Shown here: piece after piece, positions 18,624 through 26,413 of the stretch | How the letters are laid out: the number at the start of each line of letters is the position of its first letter | Numbering within the stretch: position 1 is the first letter of the stretch | Origin: Rhizobium lentis | GTDB taxonomy: Bacteria; Pseudomonadota; Alphaproteobacteria; Rhizobiales; Rhizobiaceae | Length of the DNA stretch: 64,000 nucleotides | Reading direction: 5' to 3' | NCBI RefSeq assembly: GCF_014200175.1 | Contig: NZ_JACHBD010000012.1 | Coordinates: 124,001 to 188,000, forward strand | Program-made: the position numbers and the translations under genes | Notes under the pieces: generated by a model | What the model was told of the DNA's origin: nothing | The model's input: the letters and a program-made list of their open reading frames with translations, nothing else | Database searches by the model: none

Positions 18624-19640
18624 ATGAGCCGCGAGACGCTGAAGACCCTGTTCCATCCCTTTGCCAGCGGCACAATCGAAGCGCCCGGCGAGGGCGAGCG
18701 CGTGCTCTTTCTCGGCGCCGAGGCAGGCTTTCAGCTGCCTGAAGGCTTTGCCGCCTCGCTCAGCGCCGTCCAGGGCTTCCGGCCGATCTACCGGCAGCTT
18801 CTGGCGCAGCGGATCGACGTGAAGCCGGAGATCGACGGCGAGGATTATGACGCCGCACTCGTGCTGTGCACCAAGCACAAGGGCGAGAACGAGGCCAATC
18901 TGGCCGCCGCGATCACCCGCACGCGGCCAGGCGGCCTGATCGTCGTTGCCGGGGCCAAGGAAGACGGCATCCAGCCGCTGCGCAAGCGCCTGGAAGGGTT
19001 CGGCCTCGCCATCGATCATATGCCGAAATATCACGGCGTCGCCTTCTGGTTCGGCCGCCCGGCCGATGCCGGCGAGATTGTCACCAAACTGGCGAAAGCG
19101 CCGGTGCGCGTCGACGACCGCTTTCATGCGACAGCCGGCATGTTCTCGCATGACCGCGTCGATGCCGGATCGGAGCTGCTCGCCTCGCGACTGCCGCAGG
19201 ATTTTACCGGCGACGTTGCCGATTTCGGCGCCGGATGGGGTTATCTCTCTGTCGAGATGGCGCGGAGATCGCGTGGACTGGCGCGCCTTGACCTCTATGA
19301 GGCCAATCACGCGGCCCTGGAGGCTGCGCGGGGCAATGTGGCGGAGAACTGCCCGAACGCGCCTGCGCGCTTCTTCTGGCACGATCTGGCGGGCGAGCCG
19401 GTCAAGGATAAGTACGATCTCGTCATCATGAACCCGCCGTTCCATGAAGGCCACGCCGCCGAGCCCTCCCTCGGCCAGGCGATGATCAAGACTGCCGCAT
19501 CCGCGCTTCGCGGCGGCGGCCGACTGATGCTCGTCGCCAATCGCGGCCTACCCTACGAGCCGGTTCTTGCCGCGGAATTCAGGGAAAGCGGTGAAACCTG
19601 CCGCAATGCCCGCTTCAAGGTGTTGTGGGCGAAGAAGTAA
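18624..19640 (+). CDS. RsmC-like class I SAM-dependent methyltransferase
   Basis: 338 aa with two tandem Rossmann-like domains, as in RsmC/RlmG. The C-terminal one has the SAM-binding motif VADFGAGWGYLS (about 196-207) and the catalytic NPPFHEGH (about 269-276) typical of N2-guanine rRNA methyltransferases. It most likely methylates 16S rRNA (G1207 in E. coli RsmC); which guanine is modified here is not shown. A monocistronic gene between a pnp terminator and a bidirectional terminator. Confidence 0.85.
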   Translation: MSRETLKTLFHPFASGTIEAPGEGERVLFLGAEAGFQLPEGFAASLSAVQGFRPIYRQLLAQRIDVKPEIDGEDYDAALVLCTKHKGENEANLAAAITRTRPGGLIVVAGAKEDGIQPLRKRLEGFGLAIDHMPKYHGVAFWFGRPADAGEIVTKLAKAPVRVDDRFHATAGMFSHDRVDAGSELLASRLPQDFTGDVADFGAGWGYLSVEMARRSRGLARLDLYEANHAALEAARGNVAENCPNAPARFFWHDLAGEPVKDKYDLVIMNPPFHEGHAAEPSLGQAMIKTAASALRGGGRLMLVANRGLPYEPVLAAEFRESGETCRNARFKVLWAKK

Positions 19641-19677
19641 GGCTCAGGCCTCGAACCGTTCTTTCATCGATCGCAAG

Positions 19678-19713
19678 AAAAAAGGCCGTGCGCATCATCT
19701 GCGCACGGCCTTT
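19678..19713. terminator. Bidirectional terminator between rsmC-like gene and fabI
   Basis: AAAGGCCGTGCGCA and TGCGCACGGCCTTT form a 14-bp stem with a short CATC loop, with A-rich sequence on one side and T-rich on the other. It lies between two convergent genes. Confidence 0.9.
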
Positions 19714-19735
19714 GAGCTTCCTGTCGGGGTGCCGT

Positions 19736-20542
19736 TTACTCGACGTCTGCCCTGCGCAGCGTATCCAGCGTCGGCATCGAGGTGATGTTGAAGCCGGCGT
19801 CGACGAAGTGAATTTCGCCGGTGACGCCGGCGGAAAGGTCCGAGAGCAGGTAGAGCGCCGAGCTGCCGACCTGATCGATGGTCACGGTCTTGCGCAGCGG
19901 CGCATTGCGCTGGTTCCACGAGAGGATCGCGCGCGCATCGGAGATACCGGCGCCGGCGAGCGTGCGGATCGGCCCGGCGGAGATGGCGTTGACGCGGATG
20001 CCGCGCGGGCCGTAGTCGGCGGCGAGATAGCGCACCGAAGCCTCGAGCGCAGCCTTGGCGACGCCCATGACGTTGTAGTTCGGGATGACGCGTGTCGAGC
20101 CATTATAGGTCAAGGTCAGCATCGCGCCGCCGTCTTCCATCAACGGCGCGCAGCGCTTGGCGATCTCGGTGAAGGAGAAGCAGGAAATGACCATGGTGCG
20201 GCTGAAATTCTCGCGCGTCGTATCGGCGTAGAGACCCTTCAGCTCGTTCTTGTCGGAAAAGCCGATGGCATGAACGATGAAATCGAGCTTACCCCAGCGC
20301 TGTTCGATCGCATCGACCAGGCTATCGACCGAGGCGATGTCCTCGACGTCGCAGGGCAGCACGAAATCCGAGCCGACCTCGGCGGCAAGCGGCTTGACAC
20401 GCTTGCCGAGCGCATCGCCCTGATAGGTGAAGGCGAGGTCCGCGCCCTCAGCGGCCAGAGCCTTCGAAATTCCCCAGGCGATCGAGTGGTTGTTGGCGAC
20501 GCCCATGACGAGGCCGCGCTTACCCTGCATGATTCCAGTCAT
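19736..20542 (-). CDS. fabI: Enoyl-[acyl-carrier-protein] reductase (NADH)
   Basis: 268 aa, an SDR-fold FabI with the N-terminal GLVMGVANNHSIAWGI cofactor loop and the catalytic Tyr156-x6-Lys163 pair (YNVMGVAK), the same numbering as E. coli FabI. It catalyses the last reduction of fatty acid elongation. The ATG at 20542 fits family length; the frame continues upstream into fabB. It is the third gene of the fabA-fabB-fabI operon. Confidence 0.96.
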   Translation of the reverse strand: MTGIMQGKRGLVMGVANNHSIAWGISKALAAEGADLAFTYQGDALGKRVKPLAAEVGSDFVLPCDVEDIASVDSLVDAIEQRWGKLDFIVHAIGFSDKNELKGLYADTTRENFSRTMVISCFSFTEIAKRCAPLMEDGGAMLTLTYNGSTRVIPNYNVMGVAKAALEASVRYLAADYGPRGIRVNAISAGPIRTLAGAGISDARAILSWNQRNAPLRKTVTIDQVGSSALYLLSDLSAGVTGEIHFVDAGFNITSMPTLDTLRRADVE

Positions 20543-20546
20543 ATTA

Positions 20547-21779
20547 TTATCCGTTATGGCGCTGGAAGACGAGCGTGGCGTTCGTCCCGCCGAAGCCGAA
20601 GGAGTTGGAGAGGGCGATATCGATTTTCGCATTGTCGATGCGCTTGCGCACGATCGGCACGCCTTCGAATTCGGGATCGAGCTCGCTGATATGGGCGCTC
20701 TCGCCGATGAAGCCCTGCTGCATCATCAGCAGGGAATAGATCGATTCCTGCACGCCGGCCGCACCCAGCGAATGGCCCGTCAGCGACTTGGTCGATTGGA
20801 TATGCGGGACCTTGGCGCCGAAGACCTCGCGGATGGCCCCGATTTCCTTGCTGTCACCGACCGGCGTCGAGGTGCCGTGGGTGTTGATATAGTCGACGTC
20901 ACCTTTGACGGTGGAAAGAGCTTGGCGCATGCAGCGGATTGCGCCCTCGCCCGAAGGCGCGACCATGTCGTAACCATCAGAGGTGGCGCCGTATCCGACG
21001 ATTTCGGCGTAGATCTTGGCGCCGCGGGCCTTGGCGCGCTCAAGTTCCTCGAGCACCAGCACGCCGGCGCCGCCGGCGATGACGAAGCCGTCGCGATTGA
21101 CGTCATAGGCGCGCGAGGCAGTGTCGGGCGTGTCGTTATATTTGGAGGACATCGCGCCCATGGCGTCGAACAGATTGGACATCGTCCAATCGAGATCCTC
21201 ATGGCCGCCGGCAAACATCACGTCCTGTTTGCCCCACTGGATCATCTCGGCGGCATTGCCGATGCAGTGCGCCGAGGTCGAGCAGGCCGACGAGATCGAG
21301 TAATTGACGCCGTGAATCTTGAACCAGGTGGCAAGCGTGGCGGAGGCGGTCGAAGACATCGCCTTCGGCACGGCGAAGGGGCCGATGCGCTTCGGGCTGT
21401 TGTTCTTGACGGTGATGTCGGCCGCTTCGATCAGCGTGCGGGTGGACGGGCCGCCGGATCCCATGATGATGCCGGCGCGTTCGTTCTGCGCGTAGTCCGT
21501 CTCTTCAAGACCGGAATCGGCGATCGCCTGCTTCATGGCGACATGGTTCCAGGCGCCGCCCTGCGACAGGAAGCGCATGGCGCGGCGATCGACCAGCTCG
21601 GCAAGTTCCGCCGGGCCGAGCTTCGGGCTGCCCCAGACCTGGCACTTGAAGCCGTGTTCGGCGAAATCGTTGGAAAAGGAAATGCCCGACTTTGCCTGGC
21701 GCAAGGATTCGGTGACTTCGGCCGCGTCGCTTCCGATCGAGGAAACGATACCCAGACCCGTGACAACTACCCGTCTCAT
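20547..21779 (-). CDS. fabB: Beta-ketoacyl-ACP synthase I
   Basis: 410 aa with the Cys-His-His triad of KAS I: C166 in SSACSTSAH, histidines in NTHGTSTP and KSLTGHSLGAAG. FabB elongates the cis-3-decenoyl intermediate made by FabA, so the pair sets the unsaturated fatty acid level. It starts 45 bp downstream of fabA and ends 4 bp before fabI. Confidence 0.96.
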   Translation of the reverse strand: MRRVVVTGLGIVSSIGSDAAEVTESLRQAKSGISFSNDFAEHGFKCQVWGSPKLGPAELAELVDRRAMRFLSQGGAWNHVAMKQAIADSGLEETDYAQNERAGIIMGSGGPSTRTLIEAADITVKNNSPKRIGPFAVPKAMSSTASATLATWFKIHGVNYSISSACSTSAHCIGNAAEMIQWGKQDVMFAGGHEDLDWTMSNLFDAMGAMSSKYNDTPDTASRAYDVNRDGFVIAGGAGVLVLEELERAKARGAKIYAEIVGYGATSDGYDMVAPSGEGAIRCMRQALSTVKGDVDYINTHGTSTPVGDSKEIGAIREVFGAKVPHIQSTKSLTGHSLGAAGVQESIYSLLMMQQGFIGESAHISELDPEFEGVPIVRKRIDNAKIDIALSNSFGFGGTNATLVFQRHNG

Positions 21780-21824
21780 CTGATCAAACCTTTGTTGTTT
21801 TCGTCAGCCGCTCGAGAAGCGGTT

Positions 21825-22340
21825 TCAGGCGGTCTTATCTTTCGATAGACCGACGCGAAGATCGGCTGCCTGGTATATGGTCTCGCCGTCTGCCTTCAGC
21901 CAGCCGTCGGCAGTGCCGAGCACAAGGCGGCCGCGCATGACGCGCTTGAAATCGATGCCGTATTCGATCAGTTTCGTATGCGGCCGCACCATGCCCTTGA
22001 ATTTCACTTCGCCTGTCGAAAGGGCCATGCCGCGGCCTTCCTCGCCGAGCCAGCCGAGGAAGAAGCCGGTCAGCTGCCACATGCCGTCGAGGCCGAGGCA
22101 GCCAGGCATGATAGGATTGCCTTCGAAATGGCAGGGAAAATACCAGTCGTCGGGGCGTACGTCGTATTCGGCCCTGAGATAGCCCTTATCGAAGGCACCG
22201 CCGGTTTCGGAAATGTCCGTGATGCGGTGAACCATCAACATCGGGGGCAGCGGCAGCTGCGCATTGCCGGGGCCGAACAGCTTGCCATGAGCGCAAGCGA
22301 TGAGTTCTTCATACGAGAAGCTGGACTGTCTGGTTGTCAT
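21825..22340 (-). CDS. fabA: 3-hydroxydecanoyl-ACP dehydratase/isomerase
   Basis: 171 aa with the hotdog-fold active site, His71 in CHFEGNPIMPG and Asp85 in LGLDGMWQ. It dehydrates 3-hydroxydecanoyl-ACP and isomerises the product to the cis-3 form, the branch point to unsaturated fatty acids. First gene of fabA-fabB-fabI, divergent from irr across a 300-bp region. Confidence 0.96.
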   Translation of the reverse strand: MTTRQSSFSYEELIACAHGKLFGPGNAQLPLPPMLMVHRITDISETGGAFDKGYLRAEYDVRPDDWYFPCHFEGNPIMPGCLGLDGMWQLTGFFLGWLGEEGRGMALSTGEVKFKGMVRPHTKLIEYGIDFKRVMRGRLVLGTADGWLKADGETIYQAADLRVGLSKDKTA

Positions 22341-22640
22341 AAATTTTCTTTTCCCCCCGCGTGAAGCCGATGGATGTGAACGTGTAGTCCAAGTTCTTCA
22401 GAAAATGAAGCACAAGCAAGGCAGCTTCATTCATCGCCCCGGACCAGGCCTACGCCATTATTTGGTGGTCGCATACAGGAAGGCCAGGGCCGCGACCAGA
22501 CCTATTTGCGTCAAAAGCCCGTTTTTGCCGCCTTTATCAGGCTCTTGTCCCCATTGAACTATTGAAAGGCTCCAATGCAAAAGTTATACCGCTTTAAGAA
22601 ACATGATTGCTTTATGCAGGAATAACCGGAGTTGGTATTG
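22341..22640. other. fabA-irr divergent intergenic region
   Basis: 300 bp holding the start signals of both genes. On the minus strand, 22458-22580 is open for 40 codons from a TTG and ends with a hydrophobic, membrane-like tail (LLTQIGLVAALAFLYATTK). There is no clear ribosome binding site, so this small gene is only a possibility. I see no perfect Irr-type palindrome. Confidence 0.4.
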
Positions 22641-23060
22641 ATGACGGGTGCACTCCCGATCGCAATAGAGGTAAGGCTGCGCGGCGCTGGCCTGCGCCCC
22701 ACCCGCCAGCGCGTCGCGCTCGGCGACCTCCTGTTTGCCAAGGGCGACCGGCATCTGACCGTCGAGGAACTGCATGAGGAGGCGGTTGCCGCCGGCGTAC
22801 CGGTTTCGCTGGCAACCGTGTACAACACGCTGCACCAGTTCACCGAGGCCGGTCTCATCCGCGTTCTCGCCGTCGAGAGCGCCAAAACCTATTTCGACAC
22901 CAATGTGTCCGACCACCATCATTTCTTCGTCGAAGGCGAAAACGAGGTGCTCGACATTCCTGTCAGCAACCTGACGATAGCCAATCTGCCTGAGCCGCCA
23001 GAGGGCATGGAGATCGCCCATGTCGACGTGGTGATCCGCCTGCGGGCCAAGCGGGGCTGA
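22641..23060 (+). CDS. irr: Iron response regulator Irr (Fur family)
   Basis: 139 aa, a Fur-fold protein starting close to other rhizobial Irr proteins (ALPIAIEVRLRGAGLRPTRQ). The winged helix lies in residues 8-80 and the HHH heme/metal motif is in SDHHHFFVEG. There is no N-terminal GCPWHD heme-regulatory motif, as in Rhizobium rather than Bradyrhizobium Irr. It represses or activates iron-related genes according to heme status. ATG at 22641; the TTG at 22632 is an alternative. Two palindromic repeats follow the gene. Confidence 0.92.
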   Translation: MTGALPIAIEVRLRGAGLRPTRQRVALGDLLFAKGDRHLTVEELHEEAVAAGVPVSLATVYNTLHQFTEAGLIRVLAVESAKTYFDTNVSDHHHFFVEGENEVLDIPVSNLTIANLPEPPEGMEIAHVDVVIRLRAKRG

Positions 23061-23070
23061 CGGCGCCTTA

Positions 23071-23114
23071 GAACAGGATGATTTTAGGTCGGTCGACCTA
23101 AAATCATCCTGTTC
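23071..23114. repeat. Perfect 20-bp inverted repeat after irr
   Basis: GAACAGGATGATTTTAGGTC at 23071-23090 and its exact reverse complement at 23095-23114, with a 4-base loop (GGTC). It lies 10 bp after irr. It could end irr transcription (no T run) or be a mobile-type palindrome. Confidence 0.9.
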
Positions 23115-23128
23115 AAGTTTAATAGCTA

Positions 23129-23176
23129 GAGCATGATGTCGTCCGAAAACCGCTTATACTTTTCGGCATCATGCTC
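23129..23176. repeat. Rhizobial short palindromic repeat (copy 2)
   Basis: GAGCATGATG ... CATCATGCTC arms enclose CGAAAACCGCTTATACTTTTCG, the same core as the other copies in this window. It lies next to the end of the TRIC channel gene. Confidence 0.8.
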
Positions 23177-23181
23177 GGTCT

Positions 23182-23817
23182 CTACATGACATCGTCGGGA
23201 TGCCGGCCGGGCTTGTGCTTGTAAATCGGGAAGGTCCAGCCGAACCACAGCGCTCCGCCGCGAACGGCAAAGGCGGCTGCGACGCCGCAGCCTGAGGCAA
23301 GATAAAGCGGCATCCCAAGCGCATTGGTAAGCGTGAACACGCCGGCGCCGACAAGGGCTGCCGTCACATAGATTTCCGGCCTGAGCAGCACCGAAGGCTC
23401 GTTTGCCAGCAGATCGCGCAGGATGCCGCCGAAGGTTGCCGTCAACGTGCCGGTGACGATGGCGATGGTCGGCGAGCCGGTGGCGGCAAGTCCCTTGGCG
23501 GCGCCGAGCACGCAATAGGCGGCCAGACCGATCGCATCCAGCCAGATCAGCAGGCGATAGCGCGATTCCAGCAGGTGAGCGGTGAAGAAAACGATGACGC
23601 CCATGATGCAGCAGACGAGAATATAGCCGGGGTTCAGCACCCAGAAAACCGGCACGCGGCCGAGGACGATATCGCGCACGGTGCCGCCGCCGGTTCCCGT
23701 CACCATGGCGAAAAACAGAAAGCCGATCAGATCGAGCTGCTTGCGCGAGGCAGCGAGCGCGCCTGTCGCCGCAAACAGGGCAATGCCGGCATAATCGAGA
23801 TAGACGAGCAAGGACAT
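23182..23817 (-). CDS. Trimeric intracellular cation (TRIC/UPF0126) channel family protein
   Basis: 211 aa, seven predicted membrane segments in two repeats of the UPF0126 unit, each with a glycine-rich GTGGGTVRDIVLGR or ATFGGILRDLLANEPS loop. Prokaryotic TRIC proteins are potassium-permeable trimers. Start at 23817 (MSLLVYLDYAGIALF) removes a charged extension that overlaps the spacer. Confidence 0.88.
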   Translation of the reverse strand: MSLLVYLDYAGIALFAATGALAASRKQLDLIGFLFFAMVTGTGGGTVRDIVLGRVPVFWVLNPGYILVCCIMGVIVFFTAHLLESRYRLLIWLDAIGLAAYCVLGAAKGLAATGSPTIAIVTGTLTATFGGILRDLLANEPSVLLRPEIYVTAALVGAGVFTLTNALGMPLYLASGCGVAAAFAVRGGALWFGWTFPIYKHKPGRHPDDVM

Positions 23818-23931
23818 ACGGACCCCGGAGCCGGCGAACAGTTTCCGGAAAGAACCACGGCGGCAAGGGCGGCGCAAGGCGGGACGGCCATAAAGCGAGC
23901 TGATAGAGCTTTATCCAAAAGAGGAAAGCCC

Positions 23932-24405
23932 GTGAAACCGCTGGTGCTCGCCGTTCTGAATATCGTCCTGCTGCTCGCCATGCCGGCTGCGGCCCTCGGC
24001 CAGCAATCGCTGATCTCCGACCCGGAGATCTACGAGAAGAAGCATTTCCAGGAGCAGTGCAAGGCGGTCGAATTCGCCGACGGCTTCGTCACCCGGCAGG
24101 ACATCAACAATGACGGGCTGATCGACGCGGTGGTCAACGAAGGCCTGCTCACCTGCGACGGGCAGAAGGGGCCGCAATGCAATGACGACGGCTGCACCTA
24201 TAATTTCTATCTGCAGGTCGCCGAAGGCGGTTATTTCATGATCGCGACGGCGCAGATCTACGGCTACGATTTCGTCCAGCGCTTCGGCAACATGGTGCTG
24301 GCAATGAAGATGCATCCGCGGTTCTGCGACCGCACCGAAGGTGACCCCTGCATCGTGACGGCGCGCGTGCGCGGCACGAAATTCGTCACCATCTCGAAGA
24401 AGTGA
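23932..24405 (+). CDS. Secreted hypothetical protein
   Basis: 157 aa starting at a GTG 7 bp after GAGGAAAG. A signal peptide (VKPLVLAVLNIVLLLAMPAA, cleaved near ALGQQ) precedes a periplasmic domain with the Ca-binding-like DINNDGLIDAVVN segment and six cysteines that could form disulfides. I do not recognise the family. It ends 2 bp from the convergent YdcF-like gene. Confidence 0.7.
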   Translation: MKPLVLAVLNIVLLLAMPAAALGQQSLISDPEIYEKKHFQEQCKAVEFADGFVTRQDINNDGLIDAVVNEGLLTCDGQKGPQCNDDGCTYNFYLQVAEGGYFMIATAQIYGYDFVQRFGNMVLAMKMHPRFCDRTEGDPCIVTARVRGTKFVTISKK

Positions 24406-24406
24406 C

Positions 24407-25195
24407 TCAGCGGGGATAGAGCTCCGATGTCCGGCCGGCGAGATAATAGCCGACTAGTCCGTACCATTCGCGGATCGCCGTCGCCATATTCTGGGCATTA
24501 AGGTTCGGCTGGGTGAAATCCAGGCCCGGCCTCACCTGCCCGTCGGTGCGATAATCGGTCGGCCAGGGCACAATATCGATGCCGAGCTTGCGGAAGATGC
24601 CGACGGAACGCGGCATATGAAAACCCGAGGTGATCAGCAGGCAATGGGAAAGGCCCTGGCTTGCCAGGAATGCCTTGGTATTGACTGCGTTTTCGAAGGT
24701 GGTGCGCGATTGCCGCTCCTCGATCAGCCGCTCCCTGCCGATGCCGAAGAGCGGGAAGAAACGCTCGGATGCCGCCGCATCGCCTTCATAGATGCCGGAG
24801 ATGGAGCCGTCGCCGCCCGAAACCAGAATGCGCGACTGCGGAAATTTCTGCGCCAGCCGCAGGGCTTCGACGAAGCGGTCGGCGCCGCCGTTGAATTCGA
24901 TGCCGTGGCGCGCCGTGTTCACCTCGTTTTCGAAGGCACCGCCGAGCACGATCATGCATTGCAGGTTCTCCGGATCGGCGGCAGGCTTGGCGAAACGCTG
25001 CTCGAGACCCTGCATCATGAGGTTGCCGGTCGTGGTGTAGAGCGTGACGCAGAGGATGAGGGCGCCACCGGCTGTCGCAAAAAGACTCAAGGCACGCCAG
25101 CGCAGAAGCCCGGCGAGGAGGGCGAAGAAGACAAGAAGGAATGCCAGCGACAGCGGCTGACCCAAAATCCAGACAAGCTTCGAAATCAGAAACAA
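24407..25195 (-). CDS. YdcF/ElyC-type DUF218 membrane protein
   Basis: 262 aa. Two N-terminal membrane segments (about 10-30 and 37-58) precede a DUF218 domain with MIVLGGAFENE, ILVSGGDGS, SRTTFENAVNTKAFL and LITSGFHMPRSVGIF. ElyC and SanA relatives act in envelope biogenesis; a direct function is not known here. Confidence 0.85.
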   Translation of the reverse strand: MFLISKLVWILGQPLSLAFLLVFFALLAGLLRWRALSLFATAGGALILCVTLYTTTGNLMMQGLEQRFAKPAADPENLQCMIVLGGAFENEVNTARHGIEFNGGADRFVEALRLAQKFPQSRILVSGGDGSISGIYEGDAAASERFFPLFGIGRERLIEERQSRTTFENAVNTKAFLASQGLSHCLLITSGFHMPRSVGIFRKLGIDIVPWPTDYRTDGQVRPGLDFTQPNLNAQNMATAIREWYGLVGYYLAGRTSELYPR

Positions 25196-25263
25196 GATCT
25201 ACTCCTCGAGGGCGGACGGCGATCCTTCCTATCCGATTCGACGGTATCAGGAATGCGACGCTT

Positions 25264-25986
25264 CTATTTGCCGCGGGCAACGCCCGAGTGGTGCGGCGCG
25301 AGCTTCTGGTTGAAGCGCCGCTGAAGCGGCCGGGGAATGTACATGGCGGCAAGCGCCAGCGCCATGGCAAAGATCGAGACCAGCCACAAGGCATGCGCGC
25401 CGGTCAGCCGCGTCAGGACGGCACCGGCGATCGCGCCAGCCACCATGCCGCCCCAGGGCACGATCTGGATGGTCCATTCGACACGGTGATCGCCGATGAT
25501 CCAGCGGCCGATTCCGCGACCGAAACGCGACAAGGCGCCGGTGACATAAGTCAGCCCGATCGGCAGGCCTTCGATGTGTTCGACGGCGGCATTCACCATG
25601 CCCATGGAAAAGACGATCAGGTAGAATCTCGGAAGCAACATGCTTTGCGTGCTTATTATCGATGCAAGCGCCAGAACGAGGCCGACGCAGCCGAGCACCA
25701 CGAAAATCCGGCGCTCGGAGACATGGGCGATGACGATGCCGGCCGCGTTGCCGAGCACGAAGACGAGAATGGCCGAGATCAGCACCGCCGCGTGAAAAAG
25801 GTTGCCGTCACTTAGGGCGAGGGCCGCCCGTGTCGTGTTGCCGGTCATGAAGGAAACGAAATCGCCGGTCAGCAGCAGGCCGGTCGCATCGGTCATGCCG
25901 GCCAGAAACGAAATCGAGCCGACGAGCGCAAGTCCGGTCAGGGTGCGTCGGGTGCGGATGATACGGCGGCGTCTTGCTCTGGTCAT
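25264..25986 (-). CDS. YoaK family (DUF1275) membrane protein
   Basis: 240 aa with about six membrane segments and the DUF1275 features GMTDATGLLLTGDFVSFMTG and EGLPIGLTYVTGALSRFG. The family is of unknown function and resembles transporters. The N-terminus is strongly basic (TRARRRRIIRTRR). It is the last chromosomal gene before the integrated element. Confidence 0.87.
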   Translation of the reverse strand: MTRARRRRIIRTRRTLTGLALVGSISFLAGMTDATGLLLTGDFVSFMTGNTTRAALALSDGNLFHAAVLISAILVFVLGNAAGIVIAHVSERRIFVVLGCVGLVLALASIISTQSMLLPRFYLIVFSMGMVNAAVEHIEGLPIGLTYVTGALSRFGRGIGRWIIGDHRVEWTIQIVPWGGMVAGAIAGAVLTRLTGAHALWLVSIFAMALALAAMYIPRPLQRRFNQKLAPHHSGVARGK

Positions 25987-26307
25987 TGCTCAAGGGTCCT
26001 GAAGTGGAATCACTGAGTTCCGGCAGCAGGATAAATCCTCTTCATTGAGGAATTGGCAAAGAGGATTGGCAAGGATGGGGCGGAGCCAAGCTTCGCCGAC
26101 GCTACCACTATAGATCAAAGGGATCGTCAGACGTTGGATCTGCGGTGGAGCCGGTATATTCCTGATCAGGAAAATCGACACTGCGGAGAATATAGACGTA
26201 CCACATCAGCGTTTCAGCCGGTCGTCGCCCTTCGGGTTATGCCGGGCACTGCTTCGGCCTAACGGTTTCTCGCGGCTGCGCCACGCGAAGCCCGTAAGGG
26301 CGAAGCG
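25987..26307. other. Intergenic region left of the element
   Basis: 321 bp without a convincing gene. It contains a 14-bp perfect palindrome TTCCTGATCAGGAA (26159-26172) and, just before the left repeat, an inverted repeat CCACGCGAAGCCC-GTAA-GGGCGAAGCGTGG (26281-26310). That inverted repeat would have followed tRNA-Ala before insertion and may have been its 3' processing or termination structure. Confidence 0.5.
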
Positions 26308-26330
26308 TGGTGGAGCTAAGCGGGATCGAA
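26308..26330. repeat. attL: displaced 3' end of tRNA-Ala
   Basis: 23 bp identical to 39355-39377. It starts with TGGTGGAGCTAAGC (complement of the CCA end and acceptor/T-arm 3' side) and ends at GATCGAA in the T-loop. Confidence 0.92.
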
Positions 26331-26387
26331 GATTTCAACTGCCAACCCCTTGAAGCAACTGGAATATAAGGGTAATTACCGGTCATC

Positions 26388-26413
26388 ATTGGTCAGAATG
26401 ATTGGTCAGAATG
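26388..26413. repeat. Tandem 13-bp repeat, left arm (candidate integrase arm sites)
   Basis: ATTGGTCAGAATG occurs twice head to tail (26388-26400, 26401-26413). The same tandem pair is present at 39270-39294 near the other end. The second unit overlaps the integrase start codon (26411), so binding there could also control the integrase gene. Confidence 0.8.

Noticed and set aside
26371..26381. GGTAATTACCG near the left end resembling the start of promoter copy 2
   Set aside because: Shares only GGTAATTACC with copy 2, which is itself palindromic; no CTCCCTT core.
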